64,000 nt of DNA from Mycoemilia scoparia (Eukaryota; Kickxellomycota; Kickxellomycetes; Kickxellales; Kickxellaceae). This document shows, in pieces, positions 32,781-56,910 of this stretch (the first letter of the stretch is position 1; each line of letters begins with the position of its first letter). A program made the translations under genes and the position numbers. Under the pieces are notes generated by a model. The model saw nothing but the letters and a program-made list of their open reading frames with translations. It ran no database searches and was not told the DNA's origin. The DNA is taken from contig JANBPU010000087.1 in assembly GCA_027575805.1 (NCBI GenBank), positions 1 to 64,000 on the forward strand, in the 5' to 3' direction.

Positions 32781-33514
32781 AGCAAAATTCTTTGGCATCT
32801 AATTAGTGTCTTGCATGAATGGTGTAATGACCTCTCTTACTGTCTCCAAGATGAACTCAGTGAAATTACAATATCCGTGCAGATGCGGATTACCATTAGC
32901 TAGACGGGAAGACCCTTTGAAGCTTTACTATAAATAAGTATAGTTATATAATTTTTAAAGATGCAGTTTATAAGGTAGTTTATAAAACACAAGTGAGAGA
33001 CCTTAACTTTAAATTTTATTAACAAGGATATATATATCTTATATGCTTATTTGGTAGTTTATCTGGGATGGAGTCCTCATCAATAGTAACTGAGGAGTTC
33101 GAAGCTCAATATAAATAGGAGAGAAACCTATATATAACAAATGGTTATATATTAAAAGTGTAATGGCTAAATTGAGTTAACGGTAAAGATTACAATCTAA
33201 GCCGATACGTAAGTAGGACATAATGATCCGGTGATATCAGAATGGAATGGTCATCGCTTAACGAATAAAAGCTACTCTAGGGATAGCTAGTTGTCCCAGG
33301 GGACCTTTTGGTCCCCTATAAAACCGGGTGAATTGCAAAAAAAATGTATACATTTATATATATATGTAAATTTGCAGCGAAATCCCTGATGGTTTCTTTG
33401 ATAGTCAGGGAAACGTTCAAAGACTAAAAAGTGAGTTATACCTACAATAATCTTTTTATGAGCGCTCGGTAACTAAAATTATATCATTTTACAGATACAG
33501 AGTATCTTGTAATC

Positions 33515-33539
33515 TAATGGGTATCATCTCAAAAATGTA
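33515..33539 (+). repeat. Captured nad1 leader block before the omega-type endonuclease
   Basis: Exact 25-base copy of the minus-strand block at 20773-20797; 33 bases to the next ATG versus 32 in nad1. Confidence 0.8.
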
Positions 33540-33572
33540 AATAAAATTAAATATTATTAAAAAAATATTTTA

Positions 33573-34232
33573 ATGTATAAACCAAATTCTAAAGAATTTA
33601 AAGAGTATAAAAAAAATTTATATTTAACAAATACTCAAAAAGAAATATTAATAGGGTGTATGTTAGGTCATTTATATTTACAAAAAGTAAGTACATATAA
33701 TTATAGATTAAGATTTGAACAAGGTGAAGTTCATAAAGATTATATTTTTCATTTATACGATATTTTTAAAAGTTTTGTATTAAAAGAACCTACTAAAATA
33801 GAACGAATAAATAAATTAGGTAATTTAAATATAACTTATCGATTACAAACTATAACACATTCTGAATTTAGATTTTTAGCTGATTTATTTATTGATAATG
33901 ATGGTAAAAAATATGTCCCTAAAGGATTAATAGAAAATCATTTAACTGCTAGAGGATTAACTTATTGATTTATGGATGACGGCGGAAAATTAGATTATAC
34001 TATTAATGAAGGAAAAGGTATAGTTTTTCATACACAACAATTTAATGTAAAAGATGTTAATCAAATGAGTTTAGAATTAAATACTAAATTTCTTTTAAAT
34101 TCATGAGTAGGTTCTAATAAATCTAAACCAGTAATTAAAATATCAGGTAAAAATTATGAAAAAATGATTGAATATATGAATCCTTATTTAATAGAGTCTA
34201 TGTATTATAAATTACCATCATCAAGAAAATAA
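33573..34232 (+). CDS. I-SceI-like LAGLIDADG homing endonuclease
   Basis: 219 residues with TGA as Trp. Strong resemblance to the yeast omega enzyme: PNSKEFKEYKKNLY, IGCMLGHLYLQ, GLIENHLTARGLTYWFMDDG, KPVIKISG, and SMYYKLP at the end; it sits at the same rRNA site. Double-strand cleavage of intronless rnl and gene conversion are the expected activities. First motif has Gly-His where Gly-Asp is usual (MLGHLY): the catalytic Asp is absent there, so cleavage may be impaired. The stop is embedded in TAATTCC. Confidence 0.9.
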
Positions 34233-34662
34233 TTCCCTTATGAGAAATATAATTTTATGTTAATGACATAGTCTAAATAGATATAAAAGTATCTAAAAAT
34301 AATTAAAATATATTATTTTAATTACAAAATTGAACAGGCTGATTATTCATGAGAGTTCATATTGACTGAATAGATTGGCACCTCGATAAATAGATGTCGA
34401 GTATAAATTGGGTTAATTAACAAGAAAAGATTAAAAAAAAAAATTAACTTGTAGCGAAGTAAGTATTGGTATATTAAAAATACTTAAACGTTCAAAGACT
34501 AGAAAGTGAGTTATACCTATAATAATCTTTCTATGAATGCCCGACAATTAAAAAAAAAGATTATATATTAAATATATAAAATTAAAAATTATAAAAAAAA
34601 ATAATACAAAAGTAAATGGTATTAATTGAGATATTATAAAAATTAGGAAAAAAATAGAAACA

Positions 34663-35283
34663 ATGACAACACAAAACAAAAGAATATGTAAAAATGAAAA
34701 ATCATTTTATAATTTTAGTAATATAAATAATAATAAGGTTGAATTATCAAAATTAAACATAATATGTTCAATGATTATAGAAAATAAAAATCAAAACATT
34801 ATAGCATCAATTTCTAGTTTACCTGATTATATTGAAGTAGTAACAATTGAAAAATTTTTATATTTTAATGATATTATTAAAGATTGTTTTATAAATAATA
34901 AAAAATCAGAAACATGTGAATTATATAAAAATATAGTAAAAGAAAACAATATTAAGGTTATCGTAAATAAATCTGAAAATGATGTTTATATAAAATCTGT
35001 ATGAGAATCATTATCTCAAATAGATGATAGTTTTATTGTTATAATAATATTGGCTTTGTTTATGATAATTATATCTATCTATTTATTTACTATAATAATA
35101 ATAAATTTAAGCTATCCAGATTTATTTATAATTAAAAATAAATTTTAAAATAGATGAATTAAATCTTATATAGATATTATAAATTATATTAGAGGTCCAT
35201 TATTAAAAATAATAATTTTACTATGTTACGTAAGTATGTTTTCTGCACTTATATTTCTAAGTTCTATACTATATATATATTAA
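34663..35283 (+). pseudogene. Membrane ORF of the SPLE/RGP subfamily, one internal TAA
   Basis: The ATG at 34663 opens 161 codons (TGA = Trp): a hydrophilic domain, then VWESLSQIDDSFIVIIILAL with a helix, and YPDLFIIKNKF ending at TAA (35146). In the same frame 45 more codons follow: WIKSYIDIINYIRGPLLKII and a second helix to the TAA at 35281. This tail matches the relic at 8902 and the ORF at 12114. The stop falls between the two terminal helices, as in other members. Unknown function; membrane protein. Confidence 0.55.
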
Positions 35284-35340
35284 TATTAGATTAATTAATA
35301 AATATTATTAAATAATAACTATTTAATAAATATATAAAAT

Positions 35341-35378
35341 TTACCCATATAGGTATAAGTACTTTAATTAAATTAAAT
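35341..35378 (+). repeat. cox3 leader copy (in rnl intron 4)
   Basis: Thirty-eight bases identical to 60731-60768 and 61885-61922 (core TTACCCATATAGGTATAAGT), 11 bases before the ATG at 35390. Confidence 0.9.
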
Positions 35379-35389
35379 GAATAAAAATT

Positions 35390-35962
35390 ATGAAGAACTT
35401 TAAATTAATACCAGTTGCAACTACTGCAGCTGGTGCAATAGGTACATATTTCACATCGAAAAAATCACATGATTTAGAAAAATTAAGAATTGAAAGTACT
35501 GAACGAATGCATAGAGAAATGGAATTAGAGAAATATAAAATAGATCAACAGAATATTAATAAGCAAACTATAAATAATAATAAAATGGAACCTATTACAA
35601 ATAGTAATAATATAGAACCTACTGTAAATAGTAATAATATAGAACCTATTGTAAATAGTATATATGAAGATTATTTTAATTTTTTAGATATGTTGTCAAT
35701 AGATCAAATATATGGATTAACATTTTTATTATATAATTTAGGAATGGTTTCTTCAATAATATTTATATGATTAGAATTAAAAATATATGATTGAAATATA
35801 AATTCTGATAATGGGAACCCAAAATTTTTAATAAAAATACTAAATTATATAAAAAAATTTTTAAAATTTAGTTCATCTATTAGTATATATTATTTTATTG
35901 TATGTTTTTGTTTAAATTTAGGTTTAAGTATAGGAACATCTTTATTTTTATTTTTAAAATAA
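35390..35962 (+). CDS. Membrane ORF with coiled coil and repeat linker
   Basis: 190 residues with TGA as Trp; intact. N-terminal hydrophobic segment (LIPVATTAAGAIGTYFT), a charged helix likely to form a coiled coil (DLEKLRIESTERMHREMELE), three 9-residue repeats of the type NNIEPxVNS, then two membrane helices (LTFLLYNLGMVSSIIFIW and a C-terminal one) separated by a basic loop. Preceded by a cox3 leader copy. TAATTCC lies about 24 bases after the stop. Member of the two-helix family; function unknown. Confidence 0.65.
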
Positions 35963-36459
35963 ATTCAAAATAATCTATTTTATATAATTCCATTAAATAT
36001 GAATATTAAAAAAAATTATAAGTTATCTATATTAAAATTATATTTTTTTATAATTATTTTTTATTGAAGACATAGTCTGAACCCTAACGTGAGTTGGGGA
36101 AATAGAATAAACATCTATAAACAAAAACCATTTTTTTTAATATAAAAAAAATGTATTGGTCGACTCATCTTATCCTGGTTGTGTAGTAGCAGCCAAGGGT
36201 TTGGCTGTTCGCCAAATAAAAAGGTATATAAACGTGCCTACGACGATCTATAGATCGTGTGAATACTTCATTATATGCTGGAAACTCTTAAAGCTTTAAA
36301 AACATATGAATAACTACGTTTTCATAAAAATATTAAAGATGTAACAATAGACAATCAGCAGGAAACTATAATGAGATCTTAAACGAATGTTTTTTTAAAC
36401 AAGACTTTTATTTTTAGATTCCTCAGAGACTACATATGAAGTTTCAAAAATAAAAAGTT

Positions 36460-36481
36460 AAATAATTAAAAAGTAAAGAAA
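36460..36481 (+). repeat. cox2 leader copy (in rnl intron 5)
   Basis: Twenty-two bases (AATAATTAAAAAGTAAAG core) identical to 56870-56891, with exactly 19 bases to the following ATG in both places. Confidence 0.8.
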
Positions 36482-36500
36482 TATACAAATAAAGTAAAAA

Positions 36501-36704
36501 ATGAATAATTTAATAAATTTTTTTTCTAATAATATTATTTTTTTTATAAGTTTTACAATATGTTATACAATAGTTTATATAATATTAAATAATTTTAAAT
36601 TTTCTGAAAATAGATATATTAAAATTTTACAACTTTTATGTACTATAATATTTATCTTATTATTAAGTTTATATATAATATATTTAATTAAGGGTGGTTT
36701 ATAA
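36501..36704 (+). CDS. Small two-helix membrane ORF
   Basis: 67 residues, two hydrophobic helices (about 12-30 and 42-63), start ATG 19 bases after the cox2 leader copy. It is followed at once by the Gly/Ala-rich ORF at 36718. The arrangement mirrors 8463/7756 and the N-terminal part of the ORF at 60774. Confidence 0.55.
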   Translation: MNNLINFFSNNIIFFISFTICYTIVYIILNNFKFSENRYIKILQLLCTIIFILLLSLYIIYLIKGGL

Positions 36705-36717
36705 ATACTATGTGAAG

Positions 36718-37194
36718 ATGATTTCAAAAATTAAATACGGTATTAATGCTAATATAAATATTGATAAAGAAACTGGTAAAATTATAGGACGTAGTATTAA
36801 TAGTGTAGGAAGTCAAATTGGAATTGGTGCTACTGTTGGTAGTGTAACTGCTGCTGTTGCTACAGTTTTAAAAACAACATCAATACCACCTGCACAAAAA
36901 GTTGTAGGTGTTATAGGAGCAGCAGCAGTAGCCGGCGGTATTATTCATACAGGTGTTAGTGCTATTAATAGAGTATATAGTAATAACTATGATTTAGATA
37001 AATCTAATTTATTAGATAAATCTAAAAATAATATTATTAAAAATAATAATATAGATCAATCTGTTTTTAATAATGATAAATTTAATCCACCATCTATTTT
37101 AACATGATCTCTGATCATGAACAAATATAAAAATTTTCTTATATGATTTAATTCCTTTTTAATTATTAATTTTTTATTTTTGAAAAAAAGATAG
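36718..37194 (+). CDS. Gly/Ala-rich membrane ORF
   Basis: 158 residues from the ATG at 36718 to the TAG at 37192 (TGA = Trp); a GTG at 36694 overlapping the previous ORF is an alternative start. Central Gly/Ala/Val-rich stretches (VGSQIGIGATVGSVTAAVAT, VVGVIGAAAVAGGIIHTG) ending SAINR, an Asn/Lys-rich linker, and one C-terminal helix. From memory similar to uncharacterised fungal mitochondrial plasmid ORFs. The stop overlaps the intron's 3' core, so the tail may be truncated by the insertion. Confidence 0.6.
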
Positions 37195-37654
37195 TCCAAT
37201 TGATTATGAAAGTGATCATATTAATTGACGTGAGTTGGGTTAAGTACGTCGTTAGACAGTACGGATCCTATCTACTAATGGAAAAGAAATTAAAATATTA
37301 ATGTTGATCGTTGTACGAAAGGAATCGATTGAGTTAATCTCTGGTATACCAGTTATATAAACTTGAAGAGTTTTGTACGGCTGGAATGCTATATTAATTA
37401 AAGATAACTACTGAAAGCATATAAAGTAAGAAACTGATTAATTGAAATTTCTAAATAATAGATATGCAGAAGAATACTGCATAATAGGCTATTTGTATAT
37501 ATATCGAAAGATAAGAGCTAAATAGTACTAAAAATCAAGAAACTTGATTAAAAATTTATCATAAATATATAGACATTAAATTATAATGTCCTAAAAAATA
37601 AAAATTAATACATTAATATAAATTATAAAATTGTAATTGAATATATTTATTCTT

Positions 37655-39150
37655 TAATAGAAGAGTTTAATCTTAGCTCTGAATGAATGCTATCTATTAG
37701 CTTTACACATGCTAGTTGAGCGCTTGACGCAGCGTAAGGGTGAGTATTTATAATAATTTACCCAAAAGAATAGTTAAATACTAATAAAGAATATTATTCG
37801 CTTTTGGATAATTATTATTATTGGATTAGGTAGCTGGTAAGGTAATGGCTTACATAGGCCTATAATCCATAATTGATCTGAGAGGATGATCAATCACAGT
37901 GGTAATGAAAAAAGGACCACACAAAAATTAATTTGTCAGCAGTGAGGAATATTGGACAATGATCGAAAGATTGATCCAGCTAAATAGTATGAATGTGAAA
38001 ATCTTAGATTTTGAAATTCTAAATAGAAATTAATATATCAAATAGAGTATTTCTTTTTATTATATTCTGACTAATTTCGTGCCAGCAGTCGCGGTAATAC
38101 GAAAAGAATAAGCATTATTCTAAATAATTAGGTGTAAAGTGTAATTAGGCGGTAAATATAACTAAATAATTTCATAGATAAAAAATCTGTATATAGAAAT
38201 ATATATATATTATATTACTAGAGTGTTATAGAGGAAATTGGAATTTCAAATGTAGGGATACAATCTTTAGATATTTGAAAGAACTCTAAATAGTGAAGAC
38301 TGATTTCTAAGTTACACTGACGCTAAGGTACGAAAGTGTGGGTAGCAAAAAGGATTAGAGACCCTATTAGTCCACACTGTAAACGATGAGTGTAAATAAT
38401 AGCCTCTTATAAGTGGCTGTTATATAATTTACATATTAACACTCCACCTGGGGAGTACAAAGGCAACTTTGAAACCCAAAAGAATAGACGGTCTTTCAAA
38501 CGGGCAGTGAAGCATGTTGTTTAATTAGATGATCCACAAAGAATCTTACCAATCTCCCTTGAATAAATTAATATCTCTTATATTAATAATTACAGGTGTT
38601 GCATGGCTGTGTTCAGTTCTTGTTGTGAAAAGTTTGGTTAAGTCTTACTAAAGAACGCAACCCCTTTATAAAATATTTTCTTATTTTATAAATGTATAAT
38701 ATTATAAGATTTTTATTAATCTTACTATATATTATTAGGGATTAACACAAGTCATCATGACCTTCATGTGTTGGGCTATAGACGTGCCACAATAGTTTAT
38801 ACAAAAAGTTACATAAATTGTAAAATTTCGTAAATCTTTAAAATAAACTACGTACGGATGAAACTCTGAAACTCGAGTTTCTAAAGTTGGAATTGCTAGT
38901 AATCGTGAATCACTATGTCACGGTGAATTAGTTTATGAAAGATATACTAATCGCCCGTCAAGGGCTGATAGTGAATGGGATATGAAGCTATTTAAGTATA
39001 TATATATATATATTAGATATGACATATATACATTGTATATATATATAAACTTATATATATATTATATATAATAATTGTTAAATTTCGTTCATGATTGGTT
39101 CTAAGTCGTAACATAGTTGGAGTAGGGGAACCTGTTCCAGAATAGTTATT
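37655..39150 (+). rRNA. rns: Small subunit ribosomal RNA
   Basis: Uninterrupted gene. Conserved blocks: AGAGTTTAATCTTAGCTC at the start, GTGCCAGCAGTCGCGGTAAT (38081), GGATTAGAGACCC, AAGCATGTTGTTTAATT, GTTGCATGGCTG, CGCCCGTCA and GTAGGGGAACCTG near the end. Ends are approximate; the anti-Shine-Dalgarno is absent. AT expansions lie near 39000-39070. Confidence 0.95.
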
Positions 39151-39278
39151 TACAAGTTTATATATAACTCCATTAAAAAAAAATTTTTTTATATATATAT
39201 ATTTTCAAGAATTGCCCATTGGGTACATTACTATAATGTATTTTCTATATATTAATATAAATAAAACATAGAATTTAT

Positions 39279-39434
39279 ATGCCACAATTAATACCATTTA
39301 CTTTTGTAAACCAAGTATCATTTGGTTATTTATTTTTATTAATTTTAACATATTTAATATCTACATATTTATTACCTCAATTAATGTTAAGAGATAAATC
39401 TAGATTAATTTTATTTAATCCTATAAAATTATAA
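39279..39434 (+). CDS. atp8: ATP synthase subunit 8
   Basis: 51 residues beginning MPQLIPF, with one membrane helix and a short basic tail (LMLRDKSRLILFNPIKL), the typical fungal A6L form. Stator component of ATP synthase. The stop is part of TAATTCC (39432-39438). Confidence 0.93.
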   Translation: MPQLIPFTFVNQVSFGYLFLLILTYLISTYLLPQLMLRDKSRLILFNPIKL

Positions 39435-39438
39435 TTCC
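39432..39438 (+). promoter_or_regulatory. TAATTCC motif at the atp8 stop
   Basis: Stop TAA plus TTCC, ten bases before trnN. Confidence 0.45.
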
Positions 39439-39448
39439 ATTTATTTTA

Positions 39449-39520
39449 GCTGTAATAGCTTAATGGTTAAAGCGGGTCACTGTTAATGATTTGATCTCTG
39501 TTCGATTCAGAGTTACGGCT
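39449..39520 (+). tRNA. trnN: tRNA-Asn(GUU)
   Basis: Acceptor GCTGTAA/TTACGGC; anticodon loop CTGTTAA. Separate from the main tRNA cluster. Confidence 0.88.
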
Positions 39521-39775
39521 TATACATATATTAAATTTACAAAATATTGCTTTAATAATACAAAATAGAATTTTATAAAATTATTTATTAATCTTTAAAA
39601 AAATTAACATTTATTTGTTTAATTTTTTTTATTAACTTTATTAATTTTTTATAGAACTTTATTTATATAATCTATATATATTAATATATATTAAATCTAT
39701 ATTTGTATAATTATTAATCAATTTTATGTATAAATTTTTCAGAATTTATATACAAATTATATATATATATATTTA

Positions 39776-40087
39776 ATGAAATTAGGTTTATTTTTATTTT
39801 TAATAGGTATATATGGTTTTATATTAAATTTAAAAAATTATTTATTAATTTTAATTTCTTTAGAGATTCTTTTATTAGGTATAACTATTTTAATAGCTGT
39901 ATTCTCTTTATATCATGATGATATTATAGGTCAAATTTTTGGTTTATATATAATTGCAATAGCAGCTGCTGAAGCTGCTATTGCATTATCTATTTTAGTA
40001 TCTTTTAATAAATTAAGAGGTACTTTAGATATATATAAAGATATTAATTTAAATACAAAAACATTATCTTTTATTTCTAATAATTAA
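39776..40087 (+). CDS. nad4L: NADH dehydrogenase subunit 4L
   Basis: 103 residues, three membrane helices, conserved LISLEILLLGITIL and IIAIAAAEAAIALSILVSFN. Small complex I membrane subunit. Separated from nad5, unlike many ascomycetes. Preceded by 255 bases of AT-rich sequence without a gene. Confidence 0.94.
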   Translation: MKLGLFLFLIGIYGFILNLKNYLLILISLEILLLGITILIAVFSLYHDDIIGQIFGLYIIAIAAAEAAIALSILVSFNKLRGTLDIYKDINLNTKTLSFISNN

Positions 40088-40297
40088 TTTTTATATTTTC
40101 AGGTATATTTATATTAGGAAAGTCTGGTAATTTATATATTTAAACGTTAACTACGTTAAAGGTAGAAGCCTTGGTAATTTATATAGAAAATATTATATAT
40201 GAAATATATAATTCCTTTATTATTATATATTTATCATATAGATTAATAAAAAAACAAAATCCAGCTTATTTATATATTCTGAATTTTATAAAAATTT
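40088..40297 (+). ncRNA. rnpB: Mitochondrial RNase P RNA (candidate)
   Basis: Directly after nad4L. The 5' part has AGGAAAGTCTGG (40117), matching the universal P4 strand GAGGAAAGUC, and TAAAGGTAGAAGCC; the 3' part has ACAAAATCCAGCTTATTTA (40254), matching ACAGAAxCCGGCUUAU. The outer ends TTTTTATATTTTCAG and CTGAATTTTATAAAAA can pair as P1. The RNA would cleave tRNA 5' ends. Known in only some fungal mtDNAs. Ends inferred from P1. Confidence 0.75.
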
Positions 40298-40334
40298 TTT
40301 TTTGGAAATAATTCCATTTTAATATTCTATATAT

Positions 40335-56095
<15,761 letters not shown>

Positions 56096-56119
56096 GAGGT
56101 TATAATTTTATTTAATACA

Positions 56120-56126
56120 TAATTCC
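56120..56126 (+). promoter_or_regulatory. TAATTCC motif 3' of cox1
   Basis: Lies 24 bases after the cox1 stop. Confidence 0.4.
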
Positions 56127-56184
56127 CTTTTAAATATATATTTTTATTATGGGTCATACATACAATTTTATTATAAATAATAAA

Positions 56185-56210
56185 ATTAATTAAAAAAGTA
56201 AAGAAAAATA
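56185..56210 (+). repeat. cox2 leader copy upstream of the ORF at 56226
   Basis: Imperfect copy of the cox2 leader (AATTAAAAAAGTAAAGAAA); 19 bases separate its end from the ATG at 56226, exactly as in cox2 and at 36501. Confidence 0.75.
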
Positions 56211-56225
56211 TAAAAAATTCGTTTG

Positions 56226-56758
56226 ATGAAAAAATACTTAACCCATATTTCAGCTCCCGTTAGGAGTGTTGCTATTATTTCGACTACGGCTATTTTCAAT
56301 AATGAAAGAAGTCTTAATGCTCAAGAAAAACTAGTTAAATTACAAATAGAGTGGGATTTATCAAAATTAAATACCCCTCAACAAGATCATAAAAATATTA
56401 ATAATCTTAAGGATCACCTTGCCTACGGGGAGGAAGATCTTAAAAATATATAATAAAGCAGTCTTTTTGATTCTTTTATTTCATGTATTGATAATTTATC
56501 TATAACAATAATTTTGTATTAGTGTTGTTCTATTATCTATTGTAGGTATTATTAGTAGTTTTTATTATATATTATATATATTTTAATAAATGGAGATTCA
56601 TTATTTAATAAATTTTCTAAATTAAAATTTGTATTAAATTTTTATAAAAAATTTAATAAATATAGTAATATATATCATATTTCTATTATTATATTTTGTT
56701 TTATTTATATATTATTACTAGCTTTATATTTTTTTATAAGAGGTATAGCTAAATAATA
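56226..56758 (+). pseudogene. Degraded membrane ORF upstream of cox2
   Basis: The ATG at 56226 opens 75 codons: a short basic start, a hydrophobic segment (VRSVAIISTTAIF), then a charged helix (AQEKLVKLQIEWDLSKL) like the coiled coil at 35390. After two TAA codons, other frames encode a helix (VVLLSIVGIISSFYYILYIF) ending at TAA, a basic loop (NKFSKLKFVLNFYKKFNKYS) and a last helix to the TAA near 56756. The N-terminal part could still be made as a separate peptide. Confidence 0.55.
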
Positions 56759-56869
56759 AGATCTACAAAATAACTACCTATATAATTCTTATTTTAATTC
56801 TATGTATTAATATTATATAAGATCCCCTTATTAATGGGGGGAGATCGAAAAAATTTCCGTAAACGGAGT

Positions 56870-56891
56870 AAATAATTAAAAAGTAAAGAAA
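56870..56891 (+). promoter_or_regulatory. cox2 5' leader block (original copy)
   Basis: Twenty-two bases ending 19 bases before the cox2 ATG; identical copy at 36460-36481 and a diverged one at 56185-56206. Confidence 0.6.
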
Positions 56892-56910
56892 AATAAAAAA
56901 AAATTTATAT

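Larger units (their letters stand above)
33285..34332 (+). mobile_element. rnl intron 3, group I, omega (L2449) site
   Basis: A 1048-base intron between GGGAT and AACAGGCTG, the insertion site of the yeast omega intron. Core: GAATTGCAAA, GCAGCGAAATCCC, GTTCAAAGACTA, GTGAGTTATACC. Confidence 0.88.
34388..36158 (+). mobile_element. rnl intron 4, group I, carrying membrane ORFs instead of an endonuclease
   Basis: A 1771-base intron between CACCTCGAT and GTCGACTCATC. Core (TTGTAGCGAAGTAAG, GTTCAAAGACTAG, GTGAGTTATACC) resembles that of intron 3. It contains the ORFs at 34663 and 35390; no LAGLIDADG or GIY-YIG motif was found. Confidence 0.82.
36228..37227 (+). mobile_element. rnl intron 5, group I, carrying membrane ORFs
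   Basis: A 1000-base intron between AAAGGTAT and ACGTGAGTTGGG. Core: ATGCTGGAAACTCTTAAAG, AATCAGCAGGAAAC, CCTCAGAGACTACA at the 5' side, ATAGTCC at the 3' side. Contains the ORFs at 36501 and 36718 and no endonuclease. Confidence 0.82.
28290..37560 (+). rRNA. rnl: Large subunit ribosomal RNA (6 exons, 5 introns)
   Basis: Exons: 28290-29327, 30728-31436, 32781-33284, 34333-34387, 36159-36227, 37228-37560. Recognised by conserved blocks: AGAGGAAAAGAAATCAA (28475), AAGTAGTGGTGAGCGAA, TACCGTGAGGGAACAG, GAAGCAGCCATC...AAAGAAAGCGTAATAGC, GGCGGTCCTAACTATGAGG, GACGGGAAGACCC, CAGGCTGATTATTC and GGCACCTCGAT. Introns split sites in domains II, IV and V, including the I-SceI (omega) site. The peptidyl transferase region is cut into 55- and 69-base exons. 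Outer ends are approximate. Confidence 0.93.
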
